DNA from: Allohahella sp002354735 | Lineage (GTDB): Bacteria > Pseudomonadota > Gammaproteobacteria > Pseudomonadales > Oleiphilaceae | Reading direction: 5' to 3' | NCBI RefSeq assembly: GCF_047946665.1 | Contig: NZ_CP172312.1 | Coordinates: forward strand, 372,001-436,000 | Length of the DNA: 64,000 bases | The notes under the pieces: generated by a model | The model's database searches: none | What the model was told of the DNA's origin: nothing | What the model saw: the letters and a program-made list of their open reading frames with translations, nothing else | Translations under genes and position numbers: made by a program | Shown here: one piece after another, positions 25,275-32,422 of the stretch | How the letters are laid out: each line of letters starts with the position of its first letter | Numbering within the stretch: the first letter of the stretch is position 1

Positions 25275-26711
25275 TCAGAGATTGGCCTCGGCGAACTGTG
25301 CCAATATCGATCTTGGAACGCCCTGCAGATGAATGTGTCCACCATGTTCGAAATTTCGGAAGCGCTCGGTGAGATAGGTGAGGCCCGAACTCGGCGCACT
25401 CAGATATGCCGTGTCGATCTGGGCCAGGTTGCCAAGGCAGATGACCTTGGAGCCGGTGCCTGCTCGAGTGATGATCGTCTTGACCTGGTGTGGCGTGAGG
25501 TTCTGGCACTCGTCTATGATAATGAGACTGTACTGGAAGCTCCTGCCGCGGATGTAGTTTAACGATTTGAACTGAATCGGCACCTTCTGCAGAATGTACT
25601 CGACACTCGCGGTCATGTTCTCGTCGTCCTGATGGAGGGCTTCGAGGTTATCGGTAATCGCGCCCAGCCAAGGCTCCATCTTTTCAGCTTCAGTGCCCGG
25701 CAGGAAGCCGATATCCTTGTCCAGCCCCTGAGTACTTCGAGTCACGATGATGCGCTTGTAGCCCTTGCTGGCGACCGTCATTTCTATCGCCGCAGCGAGG
25801 GCCAGAATGGTCTTGCCGCTACCTGCTGCACCAGTCAGGTTCACCAGATGGATGTCGGGATCCATGAGTAGATCCAGCGCCATGGCCTGATAGATGTCTC
25901 TCGGCATGAGGCCCCAGGCTTCTCTGTCCATGAGGTGGTGATGCGTCAGGTCCAGGATGTGCACGGTGTTGTCGCCAAAGCCGCAGACCTTGCCGATGAA
26001 GTCCTGTTTGTCGAGGACGAAATCATTGATCGACATGCCTTTGAGCGCATCTGAAACTGGCAGTATATGAATCGTTCGCCCGCCATCCTGCTTGGTCTCT
26101 ACCTTGTCGATGTTGTCCCAGAAGGAGCCTGCAAATTCACGATAGCCTTTCGAGAGCAAGTCGATGTCGTCAATCAGCTGGTCTGTATGATAGTCCTCGG
26201 CTTCGACCCCGCAGGCGCGAGCTTTCAGGCGCATATTGATGTCTTTGCTCACGAGTACGGCGATACTCGGTAGCTGATCGTCGGTGTTCTTCGGATCGCG
26301 CTTGCCACTGCGCAGTGTCTGGTTCAGCTTGCGCTGTCTTTCCTGCAAGGCCAGCAGACCATTGATGATCTTGTTGTCGTTCAGAGAGTCGGAAAGTTGT
26401 TCGCTGCCGGAGTGATCCATCAGGATCGAAATGCAGCCCGAGTAGTCGTTCGTCGTTTCACGAAAGATGGGCACGCCGCTTTCAATGAGCTCAGGCGATG
26501 CGTCGCCAAGCAGCCGGTCGATCAGGCGGATAGCCTGCCTGCAGTCGGCCGCGATGGAGGCATTGCCATTCTTCAGCTTGTCGAGCTCTTCCAACACGAT
26601 GAGGGGGATGACGACATTGTGCTCTTCAAAATTGAGCACGGAGTTCGGGTCGTGAATCAATACATTGGTATCGAGGACATAGGTTTTTTTATTGCTCTGG
26701 CTTGGCGCCAT
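25275..26711 (-). CDS. PIN-PhoH family ATPase (PhoH2-like)
   Basis: 478 residues in two domains. Residues ~8-150 are a PIN RNase domain (TYVLDTNVLIHDPNSVLNF, EELDKLKNG, later VLVSKDINMRLKARACG with the catalytic Asp). Residues ~250-478 are a PhoH P-loop ATPase: LTGAAGSGKTILALAAAIE (Walker A), SLIIIDECQNLTPHQVK (Walker B) and GNLAQID (sensor). PIN-PhoH proteins have been described as ATP-dependent RNA helicase/RNases. Despite the name, a phosphate-starvation role is not shown for this subgroup, and no Pho box is seen upstream. It is followed closely by phrB. Confidence 0.88.
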   Translation of the reverse strand: MAPSQSNKKTYVLDTNVLIHDPNSVLNFEEHNVVIPLIVLEELDKLKNGNASIAADCRQAIRLIDRLLGDASPELIESGVPIFRETTNDYSGCISILMDHSGSEQLSDSLNDNKIINGLLALQERQRKLNQTLRSGKRDPKNTDDQLPSIAVLVSKDINMRLKARACGVEAEDYHTDQLIDDIDLLSKGYREFAGSFWDNIDKVETKQDGGRTIHILPVSDALKGMSINDFVLDKQDFIGKVCGFGDNTVHILDLTHHHLMDREAWGLMPRDIYQAMALDLLMDPDIHLVNLTGAAGSGKTILALAAAIEMTVASKGYKRIIVTRSTQGLDKDIGFLPGTEAEKMEPWLGAITDNLEALHQDDENMTASVEYILQKVPIQFKSLNYIRGRSFQYSLIIIDECQNLTPHQVKTIITRAGTGSKVICLGNLAQIDTAYLSAPSSGLTYLTERFRNFEHGGHIHLQGVPRSILAQFAEANL

Positions 26712-26804
26712 CTATACCACCTGTCTTTGCGTCTGTTGTTTGATTACCTGACGATACATCGGCAGACGATGCACCGACAGATGCTCTGTCATCGAATTAT
26801 CCTG

Positions 26805-27476
26805 TCAACCAGCCCTGACGAGCAGCGCGCCCTGCCAGAGCTGCCGGAGCGCCTGGCGAATTCCTGAGTCAAAGTCGGGAATCAGGGCAGCAAGACCCCG
26901 ACTCCTGAGTATGCAGTTCACTTCCGCTGGAAGATGCTGCATCTGCCAGAGACCAAGTAGCATGGCGTGGGTCTGAATAAGAAGTTGTACGCAATCCGCC
27001 CCTGTCAGGCCTGCTATTCGACGACAAATCGCTTCGCTGACCTGGCCCATGTCGGTTAGTAGACGGGATTTAAACTCGACAATTACCTCTTCATCGACTT
27101 TTCGCTCCAGCACAGCAGCGCTTTGACAGGCCAGTGGCATGAAATCCGGATTCAGGCGTACGAAGTCCGCGATCAGGCCGACGGCTTCATCGATGGGATT
27201 GGCAGATTGTCTGTCGTTTCTGAAGAAGCTATCGAGTGACGCCAGTAATGTGCAGTAGTGCCTGGCGAGAATGGAGAAGTAGATGGCTTCCTTGGTCTCG
27301 AAGTACAGATACAGAGTACCTTTGGCCAGGCCGGCAGCCTTGGCAATATCACTAACCGAGGGAAGGGCGTCGATATCCTGTTTCAGCAGCTCTGCGGCAG
27401 CACGCTCGATATCACTACGTCGTTTGACCTTGTCTTCGATATCGATCGCGCGGCTGCGCCGGGGCTGTGCACTCAA
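26805..27476 (-). CDS. TetR-family transcriptional regulator
   Basis: 223 residues. The N-terminal helix-turn-helix SVSDIAKAAGLAKGTLYLYFETKEAIYFSIL at about 40-70 is the TetR signature, followed by a helical ligand/dimerisation domain with no recognisable ligand pocket. The start is a TTG whose bases overlap the stop of the START-domain gene (TTGA), so it is co-translated with that lipid-binding protein and may respond to a lipid or fatty acid; this is inference. I see no inverted repeat that would be its operator in the 153 nt upstream of the START gene other than the 28334-28379 repeat. Confidence 0.85.
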   Translation of the reverse strand: MSAQPRRSRAIDIEDKVKRRSDIERAAAELLKQDIDALPSVSDIAKAAGLAKGTLYLYFETKEAIYFSILARHYCTLLASLDSFFRNDRQSANPIDEAVGLIADFVRLNPDFMPLACQSAAVLERKVDEEVIVEFKSRLLTDMGQVSEAICRRIAGLTGADCVQLLIQTHAMLLGLWQMQHLPAEVNCILRSRGLAALIPDFDSGIRQALRQLWQGALLVRAG

Positions 27477-28243
27477 GGCTGTTTTTCGACTCCTGTGATC
27501 ACGCCGTCTTCGCTGTACTGAACCTCATAGCCCTGATACTTGTCCGAATTGGCGAGCTTTTCAAGCGCCTTGAGTGATTTATATGGAATATCGACGATCA
27601 GGGCGTTCACCAGCCAGCTCGGAATGGCACCAGCTGGTTCAGTGTGCTGCAGCCAGACGATTTCCGTCTGCTCATCACCGAGCGGGGTAATGTGATAATG
27701 CGTTTCCTGCTTGTTCACCCGGACGTAGTTCTTGTTCGGCGCTACTTTGTGATCCACCGCGTAGAGGTCCATGACGATGGTGTCCGAGTCTGGCGCCTTG
27801 CTTGTGTTGATCTCGAGAACATAGTCCCTGTCCATCACAGGCCAGGGTAGATCATTGACGCTATAGGCATAACGCTTTGCAAACTGCTTGTCGTCAAAGC
27901 CCCACGATTCCACACAGTTCAGAACCCACTCTGTGCAGGAGGCCGGGTCCGACATAACCGCCATAATGTCTTCAATTGACGCATCAAGCGTGTAGACCGC
28001 TTTGAAGGCCTGAAAATCACTGGCAGGAAAGCGACGGGTATAGACGACGACACCGTCTTTCTCGTAATCGCGTTTCCATTGTTCATCTTCGATCTTCAGC
28101 TCGGCCCGACCTGCGGCAGAGGTGAGCAAAAGACAGATGCTCAGAAGAAATACCGCCGGAGCGCCTGGCGCAATGCGTGGCAGAGCCGGTTTGGGCACAA
28201 TGCTGAGCACTCGTGCTGCAGCCTCAAGTTTCGGTGGGGTCAT
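27473..28243 (-). CDS. START-domain lipid-binding protein, exported
   Basis: 256 residues. After a proline-rich N-terminus comes a hydrophobic stretch (AVFLLSICLLLTSAAGRAE, about 29-48) that reads as a signal peptide. The remainder is a START/SRPBCC fold: WKRDYEKDGVVVYTRRFPASDFQAFKAVYTLDAS, WVLNCVESWGFDDKQFAKRYAYSVNDLPWPVMDRDYV, and EIVWLQHTEPAGAIPSWLVNAL. START domains hold a lipid in a deep cavity, and exported bacterial members are widespread but mostly uncharacterised. In-frame GTGs at residues 13 and 17 would give a more typical signal length. It is the first gene of a two-gene operon with the TetR regulator. Confidence 0.82.
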   Translation of the reverse strand: MTPPKLEAAARVLSIVPKPALPRIAPGAPAVFLLSICLLLTSAAGRAELKIEDEQWKRDYEKDGVVVYTRRFPASDFQAFKAVYTLDASIEDIMAVMSDPASCTEWVLNCVESWGFDDKQFAKRYAYSVNDLPWPVMDRDYVLEINTSKAPDSDTIVMDLYAVDHKVAPNKNYVRVNKQETHYHITPLGDEQTEIVWLQHTEPAGAIPSWLVNALIVDIPYKSLKALEKLANSDKYQGYEVQYSEDGVITGVEKQP

Positions 28244-28333
28244 AGATGCCGTTTCATTGGAAAATTCTGTTCAGCTGACTGGCTAGCACAGCACGCGCGG
28301 CGAATGGTAACACGGGCAACTGTGGCAAACTGA

Positions 28334-28379
28334 GACGCTTTCGACCCCTTGCGGACGAAAGCCGGTGAACGAAAGCGTC
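28334..28379. repeat. Inverted repeat between minE and the START-domain gene
   Basis: A 10-bp perfect inverted repeat: GACGCTTTCG (28334-28343) and CGAAAGCGTC (28370-28379), with a 26-nt interior that can form its own smaller pairing. No T-run follows on either strand. It lies downstream of minE and upstream of the START gene, so it could be a transcript-end structure or an operator. Confidence 0.6.
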
Positions 28380-28396
28380 GGTAGGCTAGACGGCCG

Positions 28397-28645
28397 CTAG
28401 TCCGGCAGGGTGATATTCAGCTCAAGTACGGCGCAATCATCGTTCTGATCCAGCTGAACCTGGACGTCCTCTCGATTGATCTTGACATATTTGCCAATAA
28501 CCTCGAGGAGTTCCTGTTCAAGCTTGTCCAGATAATCCGGGCGGCCACGACGGTTTCGCTCGTGAGCCACGATGATCTGCAAACGCTCCTTTGCCATGTT
28601 GGCAGTAGCGGTTTTTTTTGTTCTGAAGTAGTCAAAGAAACTCAT
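28397..28645 (-). CDS. minE: Cell division topological specificity factor MinE
   Basis: 82 residues from the ATG at 28645, which has GGAG 7 nt upstream; a TTG at 28651 is two codons earlier without that spacing. MSFFDYFRTKK is the membrane-targeting N-terminus. ANMAKERLQIIVAHERNRR is the MinD-binding helix/beta region that displaces MinC and stimulates the MinD ATPase. The C-terminal anti-MinCD dimerisation domain ends LELNITLPD. It overlaps minD and completes minC-minD-minE. Confidence 0.95.
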   Translation of the reverse strand: MSFFDYFRTKKTATANMAKERLQIIVAHERNRRGRPDYLDKLEQELLEVIGKYVKINREDVQVQLDQNDDCAVLELNITLPD

Positions 28646-28647
28646 GC

Positions 28648-29457
28648 TCAAGCTCCAAACATTCGCTGGAAGAAGCCTTTACGAGACTGCTCGATGAAAC
28701 GATGTGGCAGTTCCTCTCCAAGTAGTCGGGCGACTGCATCGCGATAGGCATGGCCTGCGTCGCTCTCTTCTTCATGTATTACCGGAACGCCCTGGTTGGA
28801 TGCCGTCAGCACTGACTGCGACTCTGGGATGACGCCAAGCAGAGGAATCGACAGGATTTCTTCGACGTCCTTGACGCTGAGCATTTCACCCTTGGCCACA
28901 CGAACCGGATTGTAGCGGGTCAGAATGAGGTGTTCCTTGACTGGCTCGAGGCCCTGCTCAGCTCGCTTGGACTTGCTGTTGAGGATGCCGAGGATCCTGT
29001 CAGAGTCACGTACCGAGGAGACTTCAGGGTTGGTGACCACGATGGCTTCATCTGCGAAATAGAGCGCCATGAGCGCACCGTGCTCGATGCCAGCCGGCGA
29101 ATCGCAGACGATGAACTCGAAATTCGTAGCCAGTTCGTCGAGAACCTTGCCGACGCCTTCCTTGGTCAGCGCATCCTTGTCGCGGGTCTGGGACGCGGGC
29201 AGGATGAATAGCTTGTCGGAGTGCTTATCCTTGATGAGCGCCTGGTTCAGCGTCGACTCACCATTGATGACGTTGACGAAGTCGTACACGACCCGTCGCT
29301 CACAGTTCATGATCAGGTCAAGATTTCGCAGACCCACGTCGAAGTCGATTACTACGGTTTTATGACCTTTCAGGGCGAGTCCAGTCGCGATTGAGGCGCT
29401 CGTAGTGGTTTTACCCACACCACCTTTTCCCGAGGTAACAACGATGATTTTACTCAA
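28648..29457 (-). CDS. minD: Septum site-determining protein MinD
   Basis: 269 residues. The deviant Walker A is VVTSGKGGVGKTTTSASIATGLAL at about 6-28. VVIDFDVGLRNLDLIM, IVCDSPAGIE (Walker B) and VTNPEVSSVRDSDRI follow, and the C-terminal amphipathic helix is FIEQSRKGFFQRMFGA. MinD-ATP binds the inner membrane, recruits MinC and oscillates with MinE to block polar division. The start codon is a TTG (29457) with AGGA 8 nt upstream, a rare start for this gene. It lies 30 nt after minC and overlaps minE. Confidence 0.96.
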   Translation of the reverse strand: MSKIIVVTSGKGGVGKTTTSASIATGLALKGHKTVVIDFDVGLRNLDLIMNCERRVVYDFVNVINGESTLNQALIKDKHSDKLFILPASQTRDKDALTKEGVGKVLDELATNFEFIVCDSPAGIEHGALMALYFADEAIVVTNPEVSSVRDSDRILGILNSKSKRAEQGLEPVKEHLILTRYNPVRVAKGEMLSVKDVEEILSIPLLGVIPESQSVLTASNQGVPVIHEEESDAGHAYRDAVARLLGEELPHRFIEQSRKGFFQRMFGA

Positions 29458-29487
29458 TTGACAAATCCTGATTGAAGCTGGTTGGTT

Positions 29488-30387
29488 TTAGTTGAGTGCC
29501 TGAATTTTCATCTTGCCGTCTGCAAGATAGATTTGACAGCTTTTCTGCCACTCAGTCTTCTGCAGATCTTCACTGATTCTATACTGCCCGGCAATGGAGA
29601 CCAGTTCAGCCTCGAGGCTGTGACAGAAAATTCGTGCTGACTGATTGCCCTTCACACCGGCGAGCGCACGACCGCGCAAAGCACCATAGACATGAATGTT
29701 GCCGTCCGCGAGTAGTTCCGCTCCGGCGCTGACCGGCGCAGTGACGATGAGATCGCCACCTTTGGCATAGATTTGTTGGCCCGAGCGTACCGGCGTCGTG
29801 ACGATCCGGTTGGTTGGTACGGCAACTTCGGCCGGTTCGGCCTTCGGCTCTGCCGGTTCGACGGCAGTCTCACGATCTTCTGTTTCTGGCGCCAGTTGAG
29901 GTGCGACAATCGATTCGTTGGTCTGCGGCCGAAAAACCGGCTGCAAGCGCTTGTCTTCGTTCTCGGTGTCGGCTTCTGGCGCTGGAATACGGGTCGCCTC
30001 TGCCAGCGAACGCTGGGAGGTCATGACCGCGAGACCTGCAGCCTTGGCATTTTTTGCAACGACGCCTCTAGCACCGCGTACCGCCACGAGCTGTAAACGA
30101 AGCCCGGCACATTGACGCTTGATGAGCCCGAAATCCAGACTGTCGAGCGCTGCCGCTTCACTCACGGGCAATGCCTCGTCCTCCGGACCATTACCTTCGA
30201 ACTTCTCCAGGCTGAGCACTATTGGCAAATTCTCGAAGAGCTTCGGCGCCTGAGCTATCTTTTCCTCCACGGCTTCGAGGAATCTCGCCTCGTCGTAATA
30301 GTAGAGCTCGAAGGTGGTGAGCGGTGTGAGCGCGCCCCTTATCTGAAGACAGGTTGCGTCGAGAAGGTCGGCATTAGCCTGAGACAT
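29488..30387 (-). CDS. minC: Septum site-determining protein MinC
   Basis: 299 residues from the ATG at 30387 (GGGA 9 nt upstream); an ATG at 30420 would add 11 residues. The N-terminal FtsZ-antagonist domain spans about 8-115 (LVAVRGARGVVAKNAKAAGLAVM ends it). The C-terminal beta-helix domain (TPVRSGQQIYAKGGDLIVTAPVSAGAELLADGNIHVYGALRGRALAGVKG) dimerises and binds MinD. Between them is an unusually long linker of ~80 residues rich in Pro, Glu and Thr (ETAVEPAEPKAEPAEVAVP), which makes the protein ~70 residues longer than E. coli MinC. It heads the min operon and diverges from the PhaC-like gene. Confidence 0.94.
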   Translation of the reverse strand: MSQANADLLDATCLQIRGALTPLTTFELYYYDEARFLEAVEEKIAQAPKLFENLPIVLSLEKFEGNGPEDEALPVSEAAALDSLDFGLIKRQCAGLRLQLVAVRGARGVVAKNAKAAGLAVMTSQRSLAEATRIPAPEADTENEDKRLQPVFRPQTNESIVAPQLAPETEDRETAVEPAEPKAEPAEVAVPTNRIVTTPVRSGQQIYAKGGDLIVTAPVSAGAELLADGNIHVYGALRGRALAGVKGNQSARIFCHSLEAELVSIAGQYRISEDLQKTEWQKSCQIYLADGKMKIQALN

Positions 30388-30500
30388 CTTTTGTATTCCC
30401 TTTGCATGCGGTGTGTTCATTATTGTGGTAATACCTTTGACAGCTAAGGGATTTACCTGCTGCGGACACCGACGTAATCAGCATTCTACGAGGAAAGTGT

Positions 30501-31679
30501 GTGAAGAGAAAGACCCCCGCCAAGATGAGTACTGAAGCGCCTGATAGCGCTGTTGCGCATCCACCGAAATTTGCCCGTCGACTGCTCTTGAGTGCCCTGC
30601 ACCTCATCGAGCGGCGACTGTTTTCGGAAAACTTCATTGTGGCCAATCTCACGCCCTACGAGGAGATCTACCGCGACGGCATCATGTCGGTGCGGCACTA
30701 CCTGCCGCTTGAAGAGGACGCCATTCAGATCGGCGACGACATCATCGAGGTCAAGCGTGACCGATTGCCGGTGCCACTGGTATTCGTACCCCCGCTGGCG
30801 GCCACGTCGATGATTTTTGACCTGCTGCCGAACCGAAGCCTCATTCGATATTTTCTTGCGCTCGGTTTTGACGTCTACCTGCTCGACTGGGGCGAGGTCA
30901 CCGAAGAACACTATGAACTGTCCCTTGAAACCTATGTGCTGTCGTGGATGCCAGCCGCCATGAAAGCTGTGCGTGAAGATAGCGGGCAGACTGAAGTGTC
31001 CTGTTTCTGCTATTGCATGGGCGGGCTGCTGACACTCATGTACGCAGCAACGGCAGACGACACCGGCCTGCGCAATGTAGTGACGGTCGCCAGCCCGATC
31101 GATATGCACCAGAGTGGCGTGGCAGGCCGCATTCTCACAGCCGTCTATCGGCCTGCACAAATCGTTTCCCGCCTCCTCAACTTTTCACTCATGGATTTGC
31201 CTGCCCGCTACCTGCATGTGCCCGGCTGGCTCAATTCGCTGGTTTTCAAACTAACCAATCCCCTCGGCAGCGTCATCAACTACTGGGAGTTGCTGGTGAA
31301 CCTCTGGGACCGGGAATTTGTTATCAGCCACACGACTGTCAGCCGCTGGTTCGATGATATGGTCGACTACCCCGGTCAGACGATCAAGGAAATGACCGTA
31401 AGCATGATGATCAACAATGAGATGGCCGGTGGACGGCTCCGAATGGGAGATCAGCGAGCGGAGTTCGACAACATCAAATGCGCCATCCTGGCATTTGCTG
31501 GGGCTGACGATCGTCTGGTCAGCCCGAAATCAGCTCACCGGCTGCTGGAAATCGTGGCGTCAAAAGACAAGGAATTTTGTGTCGTGCCAGGTGGCCACGC
31601 CGGGGTTTTTGCAGGTAGTCAGGCGCCTGCATTGACATGGGCGGTCGCGGCGGAGTGGTTGTTGGCTCGCTCGCTTTAA
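30501..31679 (+). CDS. PhaC-like alpha/beta hydrolase (class III PHA-synthase family)
   Basis: 392 residues from a GTG with AGGA 6 nt upstream. The closest pattern is the class III polyhydroxyalkanoate synthase catalytic subunit: PLVFVPPLAATSMIFDLLPNRSLIRYFLALGFDVYLLDWG, the nucleophile elbow CFCYCMGGLLTLMYAA (nucleophile Cys172), SMMINNEMAGGRLRMG, AGADDRLVSPKSAH (catalytic Asp) and VPGGHAGVFAGSQA (catalytic His). The first Gly of the usual GxCxG box is Cys170. No PhaE/PhaR partner, phasin, PhaA or PhaB gene is nearby, so it may be a synthase acting alone or a PhaC-like acyltransferase or hydrolase. It diverges from minC. Confidence 0.8.
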   Translation: MKRKTPAKMSTEAPDSAVAHPPKFARRLLLSALHLIERRLFSENFIVANLTPYEEIYRDGIMSVRHYLPLEEDAIQIGDDIIEVKRDRLPVPLVFVPPLAATSMIFDLLPNRSLIRYFLALGFDVYLLDWGEVTEEHYELSLETYVLSWMPAAMKAVREDSGQTEVSCFCYCMGGLLTLMYAATADDTGLRNVVTVASPIDMHQSGVAGRILTAVYRPAQIVSRLLNFSLMDLPARYLHVPGWLNSLVFKLTNPLGSVINYWELLVNLWDREFVISHTTVSRWFDDMVDYPGQTIKEMTVSMMINNEMAGGRLRMGDQRAEFDNIKCAILAFAGADDRLVSPKSAHRLLEIVASKDKEFCVVPGGHAGVFAGSQAPALTWAVAAEWLLARSL

Positions 31680-31697
31680 GCGGGTGCTTACACTGCG

Positions 31698-31714
31698 GTG
31701 ACACTCTGTTGACA
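31698..31714. promoter_or_regulatory. Tandem TGACA repeats with 11-bp period
   Basis: GTGACA (31698-31703) and TTGACA (31709-31714) are spaced exactly one helical turn (11 bp) apart, the arrangement of PhoB/OmpR-family half-sites. Read on the minus strand it gives TGTCA-N6-TGTCA, as in a Pho box. It lies between the PhaC-like gene and the secreted unknown protein; the minus orientation has no gene to drive, so function is uncertain. Confidence 0.3.
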
Positions 31715-31826
31715 AAACATTACGACTTTCAAGGCCAGAAAGCCGACGTGCAGGGAGTTCGTCACAGTTTTTCAAAGCGCACGTGGCTATTATTTGCTCA
31801 ATGACAAATTAATGGCAGGAAAGCAG

Positions 31827-32369
31827 ATGAAATCACCACTGGTTTTTGCTGTCCGTCCTCGAGCGCCGAGAACGTCAATGATACTGTACAGATTATTCGC
31901 CATTCTGCTGTGCCTGAACCTGATTGCGCAGAGCCAGCAGACTCGCGCCGAAGGCTTCGGTTCGCAGCAATATCACCCGGCAAAATACCGGCCCCACCAT
32001 GCCTTCCAGCCGCAGCATCAGCGTCTGAACGCGCATCGCGGATTCACCATCGAGCTGTCTGAACTTGGCAACCTCGTTGGATTTTCTGAAGTCCGACCCC
32101 GGCTGAGTAGCACGCACAGCTCGGAAGAAGTCAGCAAGGATGATCGTCTGAGCGAGTTGGCAGATCGAATTCTTCCGCGGTGGATGGGCGATGCGATAGA
32201 AGAGTCCGCTGAAGTCATCTTCAGTGCCGGAGACCGAAACCGCGGTTTTATGCCGCGCTGCAAATACGATTCTGCACCTGCATTCTTCAAGGATGCGCTG
32301 CAGCAGGCTCATTATCAGATCAACCTATACGGTAATACCTCTACTTTTGTTGTGGGTTGGTTGTTTTAA
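31827..32369 (+). CDS. Putative secreted protein of unknown function
   Basis: About 180 residues from the ATG at 31827 (AGGA 6 nt upstream; an in-frame ATG further upstream at 31812 lacks this). A basic N-terminus and hydrophobic core (MILYRLFAILLCLNLIAQSQQTRAE, about 18-42) suggest a signal peptide cleaved after TRA; the ATG at 31878 would give a shorter, more typical signal. The mature ~138 residues are polar, His/Gln/Arg-rich at first (YHPAKYRPHHAFQPQHQ), then helical, and end in a beta-like segment HYQINLYGNTSTFVVGWLF with a terminal aromatic as in some outer-membrane proteins. I do not recognise a family. Confidence 0.55.
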   Translation: MKSPLVFAVRPRAPRTSMILYRLFAILLCLNLIAQSQQTRAEGFGSQQYHPAKYRPHHAFQPQHQRLNAHRGFTIELSELGNLVGFSEVRPRLSSTHSSEEVSKDDRLSELADRILPRWMGDAIEESAEVIFSAGDRNRGFMPRCKYDSAPAFFKDALQQAHYQINLYGNTSTFVVGWLF

Positions 32370-32422
32370 TAGGAATTCAACTGGCACACTGACGGCTCTT
32401 CCAGATCTGGGCCGGAAATGAA

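Noticed and set aside
25275..26711. PhoH-like gene as a phosphate-starvation gene
   Set aside because: PIN-PhoH proteins carry the name by homology only, and no TGTCA pair at 11-bp period was found upstream.
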